Source: Aegilops tauschii subsp. strangulata
Lineage: Eukaryota; Streptophyta; Magnoliopsida; Poales; Poaceae
NCBI RefSeq assembly: GCF_002575655.3
Contig: NC_053037.3
Span: 49,116,242 to 49,180,241 of the forward strand
Reading direction: 5' to 3'
Length of the DNA stretch: 64,000 nucleotides
The notes under the pieces were generated by a model. The model was not told where the DNA came from. It ran no database searches and saw only the letters and a list, made by a program, of their open reading frames with translations. This document shows, one piece after another, positions 23,011-34,827 of this stretch. A program made the position numbers and the translations under genes. Numbering within the stretch: position 1 is the stretch's first letter; every line of letters starts with the position of its first letter.

Positions 23011-24860
23011 AATCTGAGATTCATGAAAACATAAAAAGTAGTCAGATTATCTATGGAATGTATTGCGGATTCAACTTGAAGAGTGTCTCCCTATAAACCC
23101 CTGCATATGCAAAGTTCACCCCCAACCGTGCTGACCAGACCACACACAGAAATACAAACCCCTTATGTCTCTATAACAGGCAGACACACATTTCAAAACT
23201 GAAGTAGGAACATTAGAATCATATGAAATTCGTATTTGAACAAATAAACTAAGGAATTATGAGTGGCATAATGTTTAGGTTCAAGGATGGAGTGTTGGTA
23301 GTGCGACACAAAGCAAGTAGGCAGATTGTATTCCATGTAAAAGATCGAAGCCTATGTAAAAGCCGGAAATGACACTTTCTTTCTATACAATGCAGTGTTC
23401 GTTGCCCACACATGATGGAAGAGATCACATAGATAAGTACTATTCACTCATGTCTACGGTTGCAGTATTTAGAAACAGGGTGGTCCACCCTAAAAGAATA
23501 TTGACAACAAATATGACAAGGCAAGCATAGATGTAGTGAATCAATCATTTACTTGTGAGCTCACTAGGACAAGTATGCAGAATTGTAACTGCAGTAAGAG
23601 ACCGTCCAAAATTTGAATCAAGAAGTTTGTCTAGCACTTATTGTTTGCAACTAATCAACGTGAATAATTGGATATTATATCAAATAAGTAAGAAAGACAA
23701 GTAAAATTTTCAACAAACCTGGCTTGCAGTAGTAATCTGGGTCAATGTCACTACGACCAACAATCCAAAATGACTAGTGTCTGTTCCTAGGGCCAGAATT
23801 TTGAAAACCCTGTGAACTTTACAGGTACTAAAGATTACCGAAATACATCTGAACCATTAAGTGTAGGTAGCACTGAGCACACAACAAACCCTAATGACAG
23901 TCCTGCCTAATGAGTAATGAATCAATTAGAAAATGGGTGATGAGGAGTAGCTGCTGAGTGTTGAGGACTTATCTCAGGATAAATCGGGTTGGCTTAGTGG
24001 GTGCTGCACGCCTGAGCCCTGGACGGACTGGGAAGGTAGGCACGGCGGCGCGCCCGGGCAGCGGTGACGCTGTTGGGCGAGCGGCTCCTGACCTCCTGTT
24101 AGTCCGGCGTCTCCTCCTAGAGTCATGCCGTCTGGGGACGGCAAGTCGCCGGCGAGGCAGGCGGCTGGGGGCGAGTAGAGATCGGAAGCGCGCAGCAGAA
24201 CAGAGGGGAATCGGGGCCTGGGATGACCCAAAATCCCAGGGTGGGCCGGCCCACCGTGGGCACACTGTAGAGATACACACCCGGGCGGCGAACATGCATT
24301 TTCGAAACTAATTTAGGAACATTTAGCTGACCAGTTAAACGAATCTGTTTTAATAATATCAGATTCGTATTTGAACAACTAAGCTTGTTTAGCTTGATGG
24401 GTCGAGCAGTGCTATTATGACACAAAGCACGTATTCTGATCGTATAGTGATCATAAAAGGGGGAAACCAGAGAAATGATATTTAGCAGCCATTGTTTGCT
24501 TCAAACTAAGAACTAAATTCTAAGAGCTGAAAAGAAAGTAGAGTAACCAAGTTAAGATATATTTTCTGATTGAGATCAAAAAGTTGAGGAGATATGAAGT
24601 ACCACCTCTCTTGCGGTGCCGTGTAGGCATCGGGGGTGCGATGGCTGTCGGTGGCGTTGAAGCAGATCTGCGACGGTAGACGGGTGCATCGGGGGATAAG
24701 TCCCATTGCGGTGGAAGAGAAGGTCGTGTGTGTGGCCCCGGCAAAAAGGACGACGACGTCGATGAAGAGAGAGGACGTGATGCAAGGCTCTTGGTCCGTC
24801 GCCGTGGATGAGAAACGTCCATCTCTAGCAGTGGACGACGCGGTCTTGGTAGGCGCTCCG
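23011..24860. other. Sequence upstream of the TNP1-like gene, no clear gene
   Basis: AT-rich DNA to 23940 is followed by a GC-rich patch at 23960-24300, with overlapping open frames on both strands and no domain. The minus strand here could hold the first, non-coding exon of the TNP1-like gene, but no promoter is convincing. Confidence 0.3.
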
Positions 24861-24861
24861 G

Positions 24862-24955
24862 CATGGTGGAGGACGGTGGCGATGGATGTGGTGGAGGACG
24901 GCTGCGATGGATGTGGTGGAGGACGGCGGCGATGGATGGGGTGGCGGACGGAGGC
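24862..24955. repeat. 30-bp minisatellite, about 3 copies
   Basis: The unit GTGGAGGACGGC(T/G)GCGATG, then GATGTG, repeats three times with a period of 30 bp, in a GC-rich area related to the reverse complement of 63480-63560. Confidence 0.7.
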
Positions 24956-24959
24956 TGGT

Positions 24960-26320
24960 GTGGGGATGGTGTTCTAGCGCGGACGGTGTCTGAATGGGAA
25001 AATGGAGGGAGAGGTACGGGGAACCATGTTTTTGGGACGTGCCTGTCTGAAATATGGGAAAGTTACGAACTTAGCCCCCGTTTAAAATTTGGACGTCTCG
25101 TCGGTTGGGGGTACGACGGTAATCTCGCATCTCGCCAATATTTGCCCAGAGCGATTTCGAGCGAGGAGAGGGTGGTTGGCGCCCATGGTTGGCGCCCACG
25201 GTGTATGAACGGGGCTGACAGGTAGGGCAGTTGTGTCACGTCTGAGTGAAGTTACAAACCTGCCCCTATTGAAAATATTTGCCTACATCGATTTCGGCCG
25301 AGTCGAGTTTGTTTTGCCGCCCACCGTGTATGAATGGGGAAATGGAGGGAGAAACAGAGGTCTTTCGGACGAGCTTGAATCAAATGTGTTTTGCCGCCCA
25401 TGTTTGGCGCCCACCGTGTCGGAATGGGCTCAGAGGCGGTCGTGTCACGTCTTATTGAAGTTACTATCCTACCCCTATTTAGAGCAGTGGAAATCGGGCC
25501 GATGGATTGTTCGTGTAATGGGTAGACAATAATTTCCATCTCCCAAACACTTGGCTTCAAGCAGCCGACGTGGGAGTGGACATTTTGTCGCTTCTTTCGA
25601 ATTTTGGGACAATAAGCATCCACGTTTACCCTGGCAACTAAATTCGAATCCATTTTGTATTCCTATATGAATCTTTATAAATCATTCTATGTGTTTTTAT
25701 ATATCTTCAAAAGGACGACAAAGATGTATTCCACTGTCATATATGAATATGGTTTACAAATGCCGATACTCAAATTCAGAAGCTAGAATCCAGTTTAAGG
25801 TGAATTCGAATATTTGGAACACTTCATGTCCAACTCAAATGTCACACGCAGCATAATGTGTACTCCCATTTAGATATGTACACAAGCGATGTATAAAGAT
25901 TCAAATACCGAGTCAATCAACCAAGAATGTACAGAACTAACAGACATATAAACACTTATAGAGTATATGGATCAATAATATCAACTAACATACATAAGCC
26001 AGGCCGCTATAATTTTCTTTGCTACAACATCATCCTTTTTTTAGCCAAGCTCTACAGCATCTTGGCCCTTTTCGATGCGTGCCACTTATGGTCCATCTAT
26101 ACTACTATTATTGCTGAATGCACATTCAGCCCGATTGGCATATTTGTAGGTCTGGCACAACAATCAAAATGAAATGTCTCCGAGTCTTATCAATTAATAC
26201 AGACTTGTGCTCAAATAAAATTACAAACCAAAAAACAAAAAACAATTATTGCATGATCTCTAAAACAAATGGTTTGATTGATTACATGAACAAAAAACAC
26301 AAAGGTTATTCAACGATGGA
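24960..26320. other. Dispersed-repeat sequence, no gene recognised
   Basis: Local duplications of TGGCGCCCACGGTGTATGAA-like words occur at 25182, 25319 and 25408. The region resembles the reverse complement of 63280-63480 (for example GGGGAACCATG..GGGACG.GC.TGTC.GAAAT.TGGG). I see no conserved coding sequence. Confidence 0.35.
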
Positions 26321-26329
26321 AAGAACACT

Positions 26330-28985
26330 TCACCTATGATTTACCAAGTGGGAATTTAATTTCCTTTTTTCCTTCAGGACCTTAACAATGTGGTCAGTCT
26401 CAGCTTGCTTCGTTTTGAAATCCACCAAATATTTAATGGTTGTCTTGAGTACTACTACTGATTGTGCTGTTTGCTTCCTCAACATGTCAACTTCATCTCT
26501 AAGTGCAGAAGCAGAATCTCTTTCTACCACTAGTTTAGCCTCTAGAGCATCAGCAGTTGGCAATTCATAATGCATGATTGGGCCGGTGCCACTGCTGTGG
26601 GATGATACAACATCCATGGGGACCTCGCTCTTTGATCTTGGGCTAACCTGTTTTGCCATTAAAGTTCTGATTGGATTCAGAAAAGTTGAAGTTAGCAAAA
26701 CATCTCAACTGGGAGTTATAACAGCAAGCCAGTTAAACAAACAAAGAATTAAAGAGTTTCAATTCGATGCTGAAAAGTAGTTATTAACATCATTGTAACC
26801 CGTTGTTGCAACAGCAAAACAGTTAAACAAACAAGTAGCTATTTAAGTTCAGGCAAACAGGTAATTCTTAACAGTAAGTATCAAACACATAGATAGGTGC
26901 AGTCTATAATAGGATTAACAGACCGTGGAATTATGTAATCAGTAGCAAACTAAATTAAGCCAAGCAACATAATTGAACAATTTTGCAATAAGTGGCTAAC
27001 TAAAATTCCAAGAAGCAGGTAACCAAACTTATGCTAGTTCTTTGTACAGGCACACTGCAACTTCTTTTTCGCTTACAAGGTTGTACGAAGGAGTCCATGG
27101 CATCAATTGCTTGGATACGCAGTCCCAATACTTCTTTCTTCCCACACTGCATTGGTAAGTCGAATGGTTAATCTGGTAAGATGGTGCGTCCTTGATATGT
27201 TATATGAGGACGTGTAGTCAGACTAGTTGTAGCCACACACATCAGACTGGCTTTTACTGTATATTTCATGCGATTACTTTTGGCATATCGATATCTAAGC
27301 AATCTACAATAGGATGAAAAGACCGGCATCCTTCACATTATTGACGAACTCAGTTCATAGAAACAAGCAATTCAACCATTCTATGGGTAAATCAAAAGCG
27401 CTACTGGAATATTTTTCACTACCCCTATCATACACGCAAAAAGGGGCGACGCCACCATAGGGGCTGGTATGGGCGACCGCCTCGGGTGGCTCAAAAGTGT
27501 GCACCTAGTTTGAGTCGTCCAGGTTGGCCCAGGCTAGTTTTGTTCGTCCCAACGCACGAGCAGGCAATGTAAAAAATGAAGAAAAATGTTTCAATTTGGA
27601 TAGGCCAATAACATAAGTGCAAGGCAGGCCCTATAGCAGGCTCGCGGCCCAAATGAGCGCCTCCCATATCGATCGACAGCAGGAAAAATCCCAATTCATC
27701 CGCTCCAGCCTCCAGTCTGGTTCGCTCCTAACCTAGCCGCCGCTGGACAGACCGACACAGCACTTCCTCGCGCCCTCATTGGAGGGCGGTCGCCGGGCTT
27801 CAAGCGAATGAAAGGACAAGAAGATGAAGATCCAACCCTGGGTGTAGCCTGCGTGGGAGGCAGCGGCGGCAGCACGGGCATGGCATCGAGCTTGCGCAAA
27901 CGGACAGTCGCAGCTTGCAAGAGTAGCATGCGCAACGAGCAGGTAGATCACATCCCTGATTATATCTAATTGAACTCTTTAATTTCTGGCCAATAGTTAA
28001 ACCTGACGGTGTTGTAAAACTGCTTGTATGTAGGGAATCTATGAGAAAATGAAACCAATTTCTACTTATTTTATAACTCCCCCAATCAATACTGAACTGA
28101 CTGAATCTGATGTATCTAATCAAGTTTCCGGTGCAAACATCCAAGCTCATGTTGTTCTTGAGCCTGAAGTGTCTAATGAACAGACTACTAATGAAGGATT
28201 TGATGCAAACATTTTACATGCTCCTGGTGATGAACATATAGTGTCTAATGAGGCATCTAATGCAAGCATTTTGCAAGCTCCCATTGAAGGATTTAGTGTC
28301 TAATGATGATCTGCTATGTTGAGAGAGACATAGAGATTTGCAGGCATTGATGACAAGCAAATTATAGTGCATTTTCATGGCTTGAGGAAACGTCGAGGCC
28401 ATCTACCAGGAAGTCCCCGTATCATGACAACGTAGCATAAATACTTTTCTAATCTGTTGTTTGAAACTATTGGCATACTTGTGCAGGATAGATATATTGA
28501 TATGCAGTTTGCGCACTGGTTATAGGTGCAATTACACTTCGATATTTTCAGCCAGAGAACGAATAATTCAAGCAGGTACAGACCATGTTTGTAGTCCTTG
28601 TACACCATGTTGCATTTTGTGTTTTTTGGTGCTTGCATCATTTAGTGTTTATAATCTGAACTACTTTGGATCATTAGCTGGTTTTCAAAGTGCATGTAGC
28701 TTCACATTTCTCAAGTTATGTTGATTTCTGGAGTGCAAGTGCCTTCGTATTTTTTAAGTTAAATGTTCGCCCCTGGTAACTTGAATTCGTGGATCCGCCA
28801 CTGCACACAAATCATACACGAATGCCAGTACGAATTAAATGAAATGCAGGGACTTACGCTAGCTCGTTGTATAGGCTCACAGCAGCTCTGCTTGCGCTTG
28901 GGATGTTCCATGTACAAGTCCATGTTACCACTTGCTTGGATGTGCAGGCCTTGTGCTCCTTGCATCCCCCTCTGCATTTTTGACA
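26330..28985 (-). pseudogene. Degenerate second CACTA TNP1-like gene with a duplicated exon
   Basis: Minus-strand block 26660-26330 encodes a coiled coil (ALEAKLVVERDSASALRDEV) very like the last exon of the TNP1-like gene at 20.4 kb (LLQSQVLAERHSATQLRLEV). Two homologous exons lie upstream: 28980-28858 (CEPIQRAS before GTAAGT) and about 27155-27033 (CKRKRSCSVPVQRTS before ATAAGT). The second copy has lost its splice donor (GT to AT). The central DNA-binding block is not visible, so this is regarded as a broken relative of the 20-23 kb gene. Confidence 0.45.
27808..28303 (+). CDS. Two-exon small protein, function unknown, possibly a transposon gene start
   Basis: Exon 27808-27942 ends in GAGCAG before GTAGAT, and exon 28034-28303 starts after TGTATGTAG. 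The frame is kept across the junction, giving 134 residues. The first exon is basic near its end (SSLRKRTVAACKSSMRNEQ). The second begins GIYEKMKPISTYF and contains three loose repeats of the type VSNE..N..ANIL.AP. Short N-terminal sequences like KMKPISTYF precede zinc-finger and hAT-type transposase domains in plant genes, but no such domain follows here, so this may be the severed start of one. No Kozak-like context or promoter supports expression. Confidence 0.25.
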
Positions 28986-29689
28986 CGGCGAATGGCTGAT
29001 CAAATAAGAGGAATCGACCTTGCTGTTGTACCGGAGGACAGATACTTACAAGGTTATACGGGTGTGCAGGATGTGTACCAGATCCCGTAGCGCCGTCATG
29101 CTTCGCTAAAAAATGGATTTGCTTGTTTCAGATGATATCTCCAGAAATAAGAGTTAAAGTCAGAGTTGGATAGGCGTGTACAAGGGAGTGATGTGTGGAT
29201 ACCTAGTTCGGGCCGGCGTTTGGGCATGTTCGCCTAGCTAGAGTGTGGGTCACTTCAGAGCCGTTGAGGGTGATGCGCTGGTGTTGGCTGGCCGCGCATG
29301 GATGCAGATCTTGAGTGGCAGCAGAGCGCTACGATGCGGTGGACGAGACCGTTGGTGAAGCCCCAGCGGCCTCGGGGGGCGGAGGGCGATGATGTGCTCG
29401 GTGAAGTAGCCCCGGTGAGCTGGGAGACGGCGTCGGTGAAGCGCACCTGATGCGGTGGAAGTCGGTGTCTGTGAGGCACGTCGGTTGCGGCGGCCGACGT
29501 TGTCGGTGGACCACGCGGTGCGGTGGACGAGGGAGTAGATGAGGTAGCTCCGGTGCGGTGGTGAAGAGCGACCGTCGTCTTCGTCGTCGTTGTCTGGCAC
29601 AAAGGTGGGGAAAGAGACGAGACGAGGGGCGATTCAAACTTTGCTTGGGTTGGCGGCGAATTAGGGATTTGAGCAATCTGGGCGCAGAA

Positions 29690-30390
29690 GGGGACGGTGG
29701 AGAAGGGAGATTTTGCAGGGCTAGAATTGGGGCCGCCAGATATTTCAATCCGAAACGTGGAAGCGCGAACTTATTTTGTCGTCGTCCTTTTTTTTGGGGG
29801 GGGGGGGAGGGGGGGGGAGGGAGGGAGGGGGGTGGGTGGCTGGGTGCTACGCGTCCGTCCGACACACACGACCACCACGACACGACCTTGGTCTGCCTGG
29901 TGCGCCTACATTGGAGAATGCAAACGAATCTTCTTTCATTTGCAAACGAATCTGTATGTATTACCATGCCCATGTTTTCCTTGCAATAATTAGTCATTCG
30001 AAACGAGATACTATAAATTAATTAATGAGGAGTTATTTGAAAAAAAAATCAAAACGGTATCCACGCTAACGTGGATTAGAGTGTCTGTCACATAATTAGT
30101 TATTTGAATTAGAGTGTGTGTCACATAGCGATCTCCAATTCTAACGTGGATTTCGCATTTCACTGTATCCATGCTACTTTTTAATACAAATTCATATGTA
30201 TATGATGAACACCATGGTAGTGAGAAAACTTTTGGATGGATTCAAACATATGACCTACAAAATAGCACAACAAATTGAGTCAATGTCAACTTTTCGAAAC
30301 CTAGTATGGCACGAATTCAAAATAATTACCCATATGCATGGTCCTCAATTCAAATCTTACAATGTACACCGAATTGAAACATCGATATTA
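29690..30390. repeat. Dispersed repeat, copy 1 (direct repeat with 34130-34580)
   Basis: Aligned words shared with the 34.1-kb copy include CAGGGCTAGAATTGGGGCCG / TAGGGCTGGAATTCTGGCCG, CGAATCTGTATGTATTAC / CGAATCTATGTGTATTAC, ATTTTCCTTGCAA, ACGTGGATTTC and GGTAGTGAGAAAACTTT / GGAGGTGAGAAAACTTT. The shared order over about 600 bp shows two copies of one repeat family in the same orientation. Confidence 0.6.
29790..29832. repeat. Poly-G / G-rich tract
   Basis: A T8 run leads into G12, then G9 and GGGAGGGAGGGGGG blocks. The pattern could form G-quadruplex DNA and inflates glycine-rich ORFs on the plus strand. Confidence 0.9.
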
Positions 30391-30426
30391 AGTCTCGTAC
30401 TATCTACATTCAAATGTTGTTTTTAG

Positions 30427-30442
30427 CCCCCCCCCCCCCCCC
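30427..30442. repeat. Poly-C run, 16 bp
   Basis: Sixteen consecutive C residues stand at the start of a CT-rich repeat region. Confidence 0.9.
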
Positions 30443-30579
30443 GCACACACGCTACATACTTCCTGTATCGGTCAATCTTCCTCTCCTAACCACCTTAGGA
30501 AGCTATCGGTTTCCAACACACATCCATTATTTCTCTCCATGTTTCGATCTCTAACTCTCTCAACTACACAACCCCCTTT

Positions 30580-31640
30580 TTCCACTCTGTTATGAAATGT
30601 ATTTACCTCACATACCCGCCATTGCACCCCATGCCGAGCTCTCTCTCCCCCTCTCCCTCTCACCCTCTCGCGCTAAATACATGCATTGCCTATCTAGCCC
30701 CCCAACCTCTCATGCGCACGCACGCACGTTGTCTATCTAGGTCACTCCCTCGAGACTGTCTCACTCTTTCTTCCGCACGGCGGGCCACACTCGCTCAATC
30801 TCGCTCTCTTTATCTGAGTCTCGTTTAACCTCATTTTCTTTCACACACAATGATTTATCTCCCTGTTCGGGCCTCGATCGACACACTCTATACTCTCTCA
30901 CGCAGATTGTCTATCTAGGTCAGTCCATCGAAGCCGCCCCCACTCTTTCGACCTCATGGCGGGCCACGCTCTCTCTCTCTCTCTCCCTCTCTCTCTCCCT
31001 CTCTCTCTTTGTATGTCTCGATCGACCTCACTCTTTCTCGGACAAAAACGATATATCACCATGTTTGAGCCCAATTCGACTTATTCACATTGTATACTCT
31101 CTCACGCACATTGTCTATCTAGGTCACTCTCTCCAACCCGTCTCACTCTTTCGATCACACGATGACCCTATGTGATCGATTGACCTTGCTTCCTCCCACG
31201 CACAAAATATATCTACACGTCTATGACTGGATCATCTCTCAAGCTCTATCTTACAGCCCTCACCCTTGCCAAAAGCTCAATCGGACAATATCTCTCTAGA
31301 GCATATATATTTGTTTAATGAATGTCGGACCACACTCACTTTGTCTCTCTATCTATATGTCTCTCGATTGACCTCGCTTTCTCACGCCGTATCTTCCACA
31401 CATTGAAGCTACCTTTCCATCCCTCGCAAAGCTGGAGCTATTTACATTGCGAGGGGCACTCCAACCTTGGATTAATTTGTGTAGGCATTTATTCCGGTCG
31501 GTTTAGATTATATTTTCGTAGAATTCGGCCCACAACTACTCGAAACACCGTTGCAACCCTCGCAACTCCCCTAGTTGATTTCTCTCTGGCTCGGTCATCG
31601 CTCTCTCGCACGTCGTTTCTCGCCTTCAACGTCGCACCAT
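30580..31640. repeat. CT-rich degenerate tandem repeat
   Basis: Phrases such as CACATTGTCTATCTAGGTCA (30728, 30905 and 31109), TCTCGATTGACCTCGCTTTC and CTCTCTCTCCCTCTCTCT recur every 150-200 bp. The composition is the reverse complement of the GA-rich tandem region at 60.5-62.1 kb, so the two are probably inverted copies of one family. Confidence 0.55.
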
Positions 31641-32516
31641 GGTATTATTGCAAAAAACTCTGTTATTCTCTTTAATTATTATAAATAAGCTACAAAACTA
31701 CACACCGATAGTCCACTTGGAATGGAACAAATTTGGACCCACAAATTAAAGTGCTACAAACTACACACCGAGGGGCCCACATGTCATGAAACAAATTTGG
31801 ACCCATATACAAATTAAAAAATAAAGGACCAGGATCGAACATGCGACCAGGGCCTTCAAGCCGCACATCAATAGGCAACATACATAGAACAACAATATTT
31901 GTTGTACCTCCCTTTGTTCACATAATGTTTTTATATTACCACATCCTATTTAATTGATAACATGTAATATTATTTTTAGTACTATTCGCCTTCACTTACT
32001 GGTGGGTTCCATGTGTGCTCTCTCTCTCATCCCCTTCTGCGTTTAGACGCATGGGCAAACACGAAGAACTCGCGGGCGATGTTGCCGTTGACCATATCTG
32101 GACGCATTCATAAGTTACGGCACCAGTTTCACGTGCTAGCAACACTAGTCAGTGTGTACGTGCAATGCACATTAATTTGGAAGTATATTAAGTGCATGCG
32201 GATATTAAGTTGGATATTATTTGTGTGTTATTATGTGATTAGCACTATTTTTGGCATGAAATTAACTGCACGCTAAACGTGTTGAGCGCTCGACATTGAA
32301 GCAGTCTAGGTCGTTGGATGACAAGGAATACATGTGGCTTGATGACGTTTTATATTTAATTTGATACGGCTCTAGCAGAACATTCAATCGATCAAACCAT
32401 AGATTTTGTTCAGTCTGACTCCAACTTTAAATTATACGACGATCGATCTAAAATAAACAGAAATGATAAACGTTCAGATTATAAGCATGGCAATCCGAAC
32501 GTTTTCCATGGCAAAT
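31641..32516. other. Intergenic sequence with a short local duplication
   Basis: Two copies of CTACAAACTACACACCGA-like sequence and GAACAAATTTGGACCCA occur at 31690-31810, about 65 bp apart. No gene is seen. Confidence 0.4.
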
Positions 32517-33218
32517 TTAGATTACACGGCGGCGGCGGGGGCGTCTTGCGGTGGGAAGCGGCTCCTCTGCCGTGCTCTGTGTGTCGTCGGGCCACTGACC
32601 GACGGAGACGGCGGCGCCTTGCGCCGTTGTTAGCGTACTCCTAGACGTAGGCCTAGCTTCAAGGAAGGCCAAAATGTTCTGGACTTCGGAGCGAGTCAAC
32701 TGGCGGGAGGAGGCGACTGGCGTTGGTGCAAGGAAGCGGTCGACGGCGGCCATCCATGCCGCTGAGGGGGGCACTGGCACCCACGCGGGGACAGGTGCTG
32801 TCAACGGCGCGGTGGAGACATTCGTGTGCACGGGCACCGGCACGGGCGCGCACGTCAGTGCACGCGCAGGCGCATGCGCTGGCAGGTGCACGGGCACCGG
32901 CACGGGCGTGCGCGTCAGTGCACGCGTAGGCGCATGCGCTAGCAGGTGCACGGGCGCGTGAAAGTCGGCGGAGACCTCGTGGAACCCCGGGGCATCAAGC
33001 TCGGCGACAATGTGCGGCTCCGAGCTCATCAATGCCACGGGGATGGGCGCTGGCGCAGTCGGGGCGACGGGAGCCGGAACGGGAGCGGGGAAAGGCGCGG
33101 CGTCTTCCCGCAAGGCCAGTTCAAGCTCGTCCCAAAGCGCCTTATGTTCTTGAGACTCCGGCTGGGTGTCTTCCTCAGGAAACTGGAAGACTAAGGGCAG
33201 ACCATCGTGATGCGGCAT
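32517..33218 (-). CDS. Pro/Ala-rich protein of unknown function, 233 residues
   Basis: A single open frame runs on the minus strand from ATG 33218 to TGA 32519-32517. The N-terminus is acidic (FQFPEEDTQPESQEHKALWD) and is followed by ELELALREDAAPFP. The middle is a proline/alanine/valine repeat built on TPVPVPVHLPAHAPARAL, which mirrors a 60-bp DNA tandem repeat. A conserved-looking C-terminal part follows (AAWMAAVDRFLAPTP, then RSEVQNILAFLEARPTSRS) and the end is basic (RRPRRRRVI). A TATA-like TTTAAAAA at about 33311-33318 lies roughly 95 bp upstream on the minus strand, with a pyrimidine-rich leader (CTTCTCTCTTCCTCTCC) between. I do not recognise a family. Its position among transposons suggests a repeat-borne or recently copied gene. 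Confidence 0.45.
   Translation of the reverse strand: MPHHDGLPLVFQFPEEDTQPESQEHKALWDELELALREDAAPFPAPVPAPVAPTAPAPIPVALMSSEPHIVAELDAPGFHEVSADFHAPVHLLAHAPTRALTRTPVPVPVHLPAHAPARALTCAPVPVPVHTNVSTAPLTAPVPAWVPVPPSAAWMAAVDRFLAPTPVASSRQLTRSEVQNILAFLEARPTSRSTLTTAQGAAVSVGQWPDDTQSTAEEPLPTARRPRRRRVI
32826..32960. repeat. 60-bp tandem repeat, 2.25 copies, inside the 233-residue ORF
   Basis: The unit starting GTGCACGGGCACCGGCACGG spans 32826-32885 and 32886-32945, with a partial third copy to about 32960. The two full copies differ at only a few positions and keep the reading frame (20 codons per unit). Confidence 0.9.
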
Positions 33219-34129
33219 GACGTACGTTTAGGTCAGGCTGGTTGGAGGTAGACGACAGGAGAATCGGAGAGGAAGAGAGAAGATTGTAGCGATACCGGGT
33301 AGTGCGGGGTTGTTTTTAAACTGCGGCACCGACGACATTAAAAGTGGGAGCAGTTGGGACGAAGGTGGGCAGCGGAGCCTGGTCAAAGGGCTCGCTTCCC
33401 AGTGAGCCTGCACAGCGGTCTGCTCGCACGCCTCCTTGTCAGCCAGCGCATCGGTCTGCTGGCACGCCTCCCGTCGACTCACACGCTTGCTCGGACGACA
33501 CCTGCCGATGAGAAGCGGGACCTCGTGGCGGCACGTAAATGCCCACGGTTTCAATAGTGAAAGCGTTCACCTTAACGTGACAGGTCTTTGTTCCAAAATG
33601 CCTTGGCTCTTCATTTGTGCAACTTGTCATAAGCAGCTTGTCTCAAATTGAAGAAAAAAATTACGAAGTAATATTTGTGCCATATCACGTGACCATGCTC
33701 AATTTCAAGAATTTATGGTCACCTTTGGATTTTCTGAAATTTAAGATCCAGGATTCGAAACAATATCATAACCTGCATCATGCAATAAATTTTCAAGCCA
33801 TACATCTGTCCTGTTGTATTTCTTAAGAAAGGATTTGGTCAAACATTTTGCTTAGTTAGACTTCAGACAAGTTATATATGCAGAGCAAAAGGATAATCCC
33901 TCTGTACCAGTGCATTGCCTGATATATTAACTCAAGTACTAGGCATGAACAAACGGGCTCAATTCTGTGCTCATCCTGGTGGTGTAGTAGTAGTACTAGG
34001 CAATGCAGTTGATGGGTGACCTTGGCGAGCGGCGACCGAGGGAATTGAACCGTGCTCGGCACGGTAGATAACGTTGTCTAGTTACTAAAGCATCCCTCCG
34101 TTGTTCATCGGTAGTCATTATGGACCGGG
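33219..34129. other. Upstream region of the 233-residue ORF and intergenic DNA
   Basis: The first 130 bp look like promoter and leader of the minus-strand ORF. At 33390-33480 the phrase CGGTCTGCTNGCACGCCTCC occurs twice, 43 bp apart. No other gene is recognised. Confidence 0.4.
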
Positions 34130-34580
34130 GACATGAGGGGAATTTCCTAGGGCTGGAATTCTGGCCGCTAGATATTTCGACTCGAAACGCGGAGGCTCGA
34201 CTGGTTGGGGTTGTCTAATGTGCGTACCACGGACGCCACCAGAAGGACACGAGCCTTTTTTAGGATCAACACGAGCCAAGGTCTGGCTGGTACGCCGTTG
34301 GGTCCTACCATTCGAGAATACGAAAGGGACCTTTTAAATTGCCGAACGAATCTATGTGTATTACAATGCCCGTATTTTCCTTGCAAATACTAATCTCAAC
34401 GTGGTAATTGATTTATGACGAGTTGTTGAATTAGAGTGAGTTTGTGATATAGTGATCTCAACGTGGATTTCACATGTCATGGTATCCCTGCTAAGTTTTT
34501 CAATGCAAATTCAAATTTAAAAGATGAACAATATGGAGGTGAGAAAACTTTGTATCTATCAAGCATATGACCACACACAC
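34130..34580. repeat. Dispersed repeat, copy 2 (direct repeat with 29690-30390)
   Basis: This is the second copy of the family at 29.7 kb, shorter and followed by an (AC)n microsatellite at 34573-34590 and a MITE. A related segment at 62740-63020 lies in inverted context. Confidence 0.55.
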
Positions 34581-34664
34581 ACACACACACGAACACAACA
34601 ACAATCCAATAAGTATAGTGCATCTATTTTTCCAAAGCATGCATGTATGACACGAATTCAAAAG

Positions 34665-34827
34665 TACTCCTTCTGTTACTAAATATTAGTCTTTTAGAGA
34701 TTTCAACAAGCGACTACATACGGAGCAAAATGAGTGAATCTACACTTAAAATATGTCTATATACATCTGTATGTGCCAGTCCACTTGAAATCTCTAAAAA
34801 GACTAATATTTAGGAACGAAGGGAGTA
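34665..34827. mobile_element. Stowaway-type MITE, 163 bp
   Basis: TACTCCTTCTGTTACTAAAT at the left and ATTTAGGAACGAAGGGAGTA at the right form long inverted arms (TATTAGTCTTTTAGAGATTT with AAATCTCTAAAAAGACTAAT) bounded by TA. It belongs to the same family as the element at 58026-58188. Confidence 0.92.
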
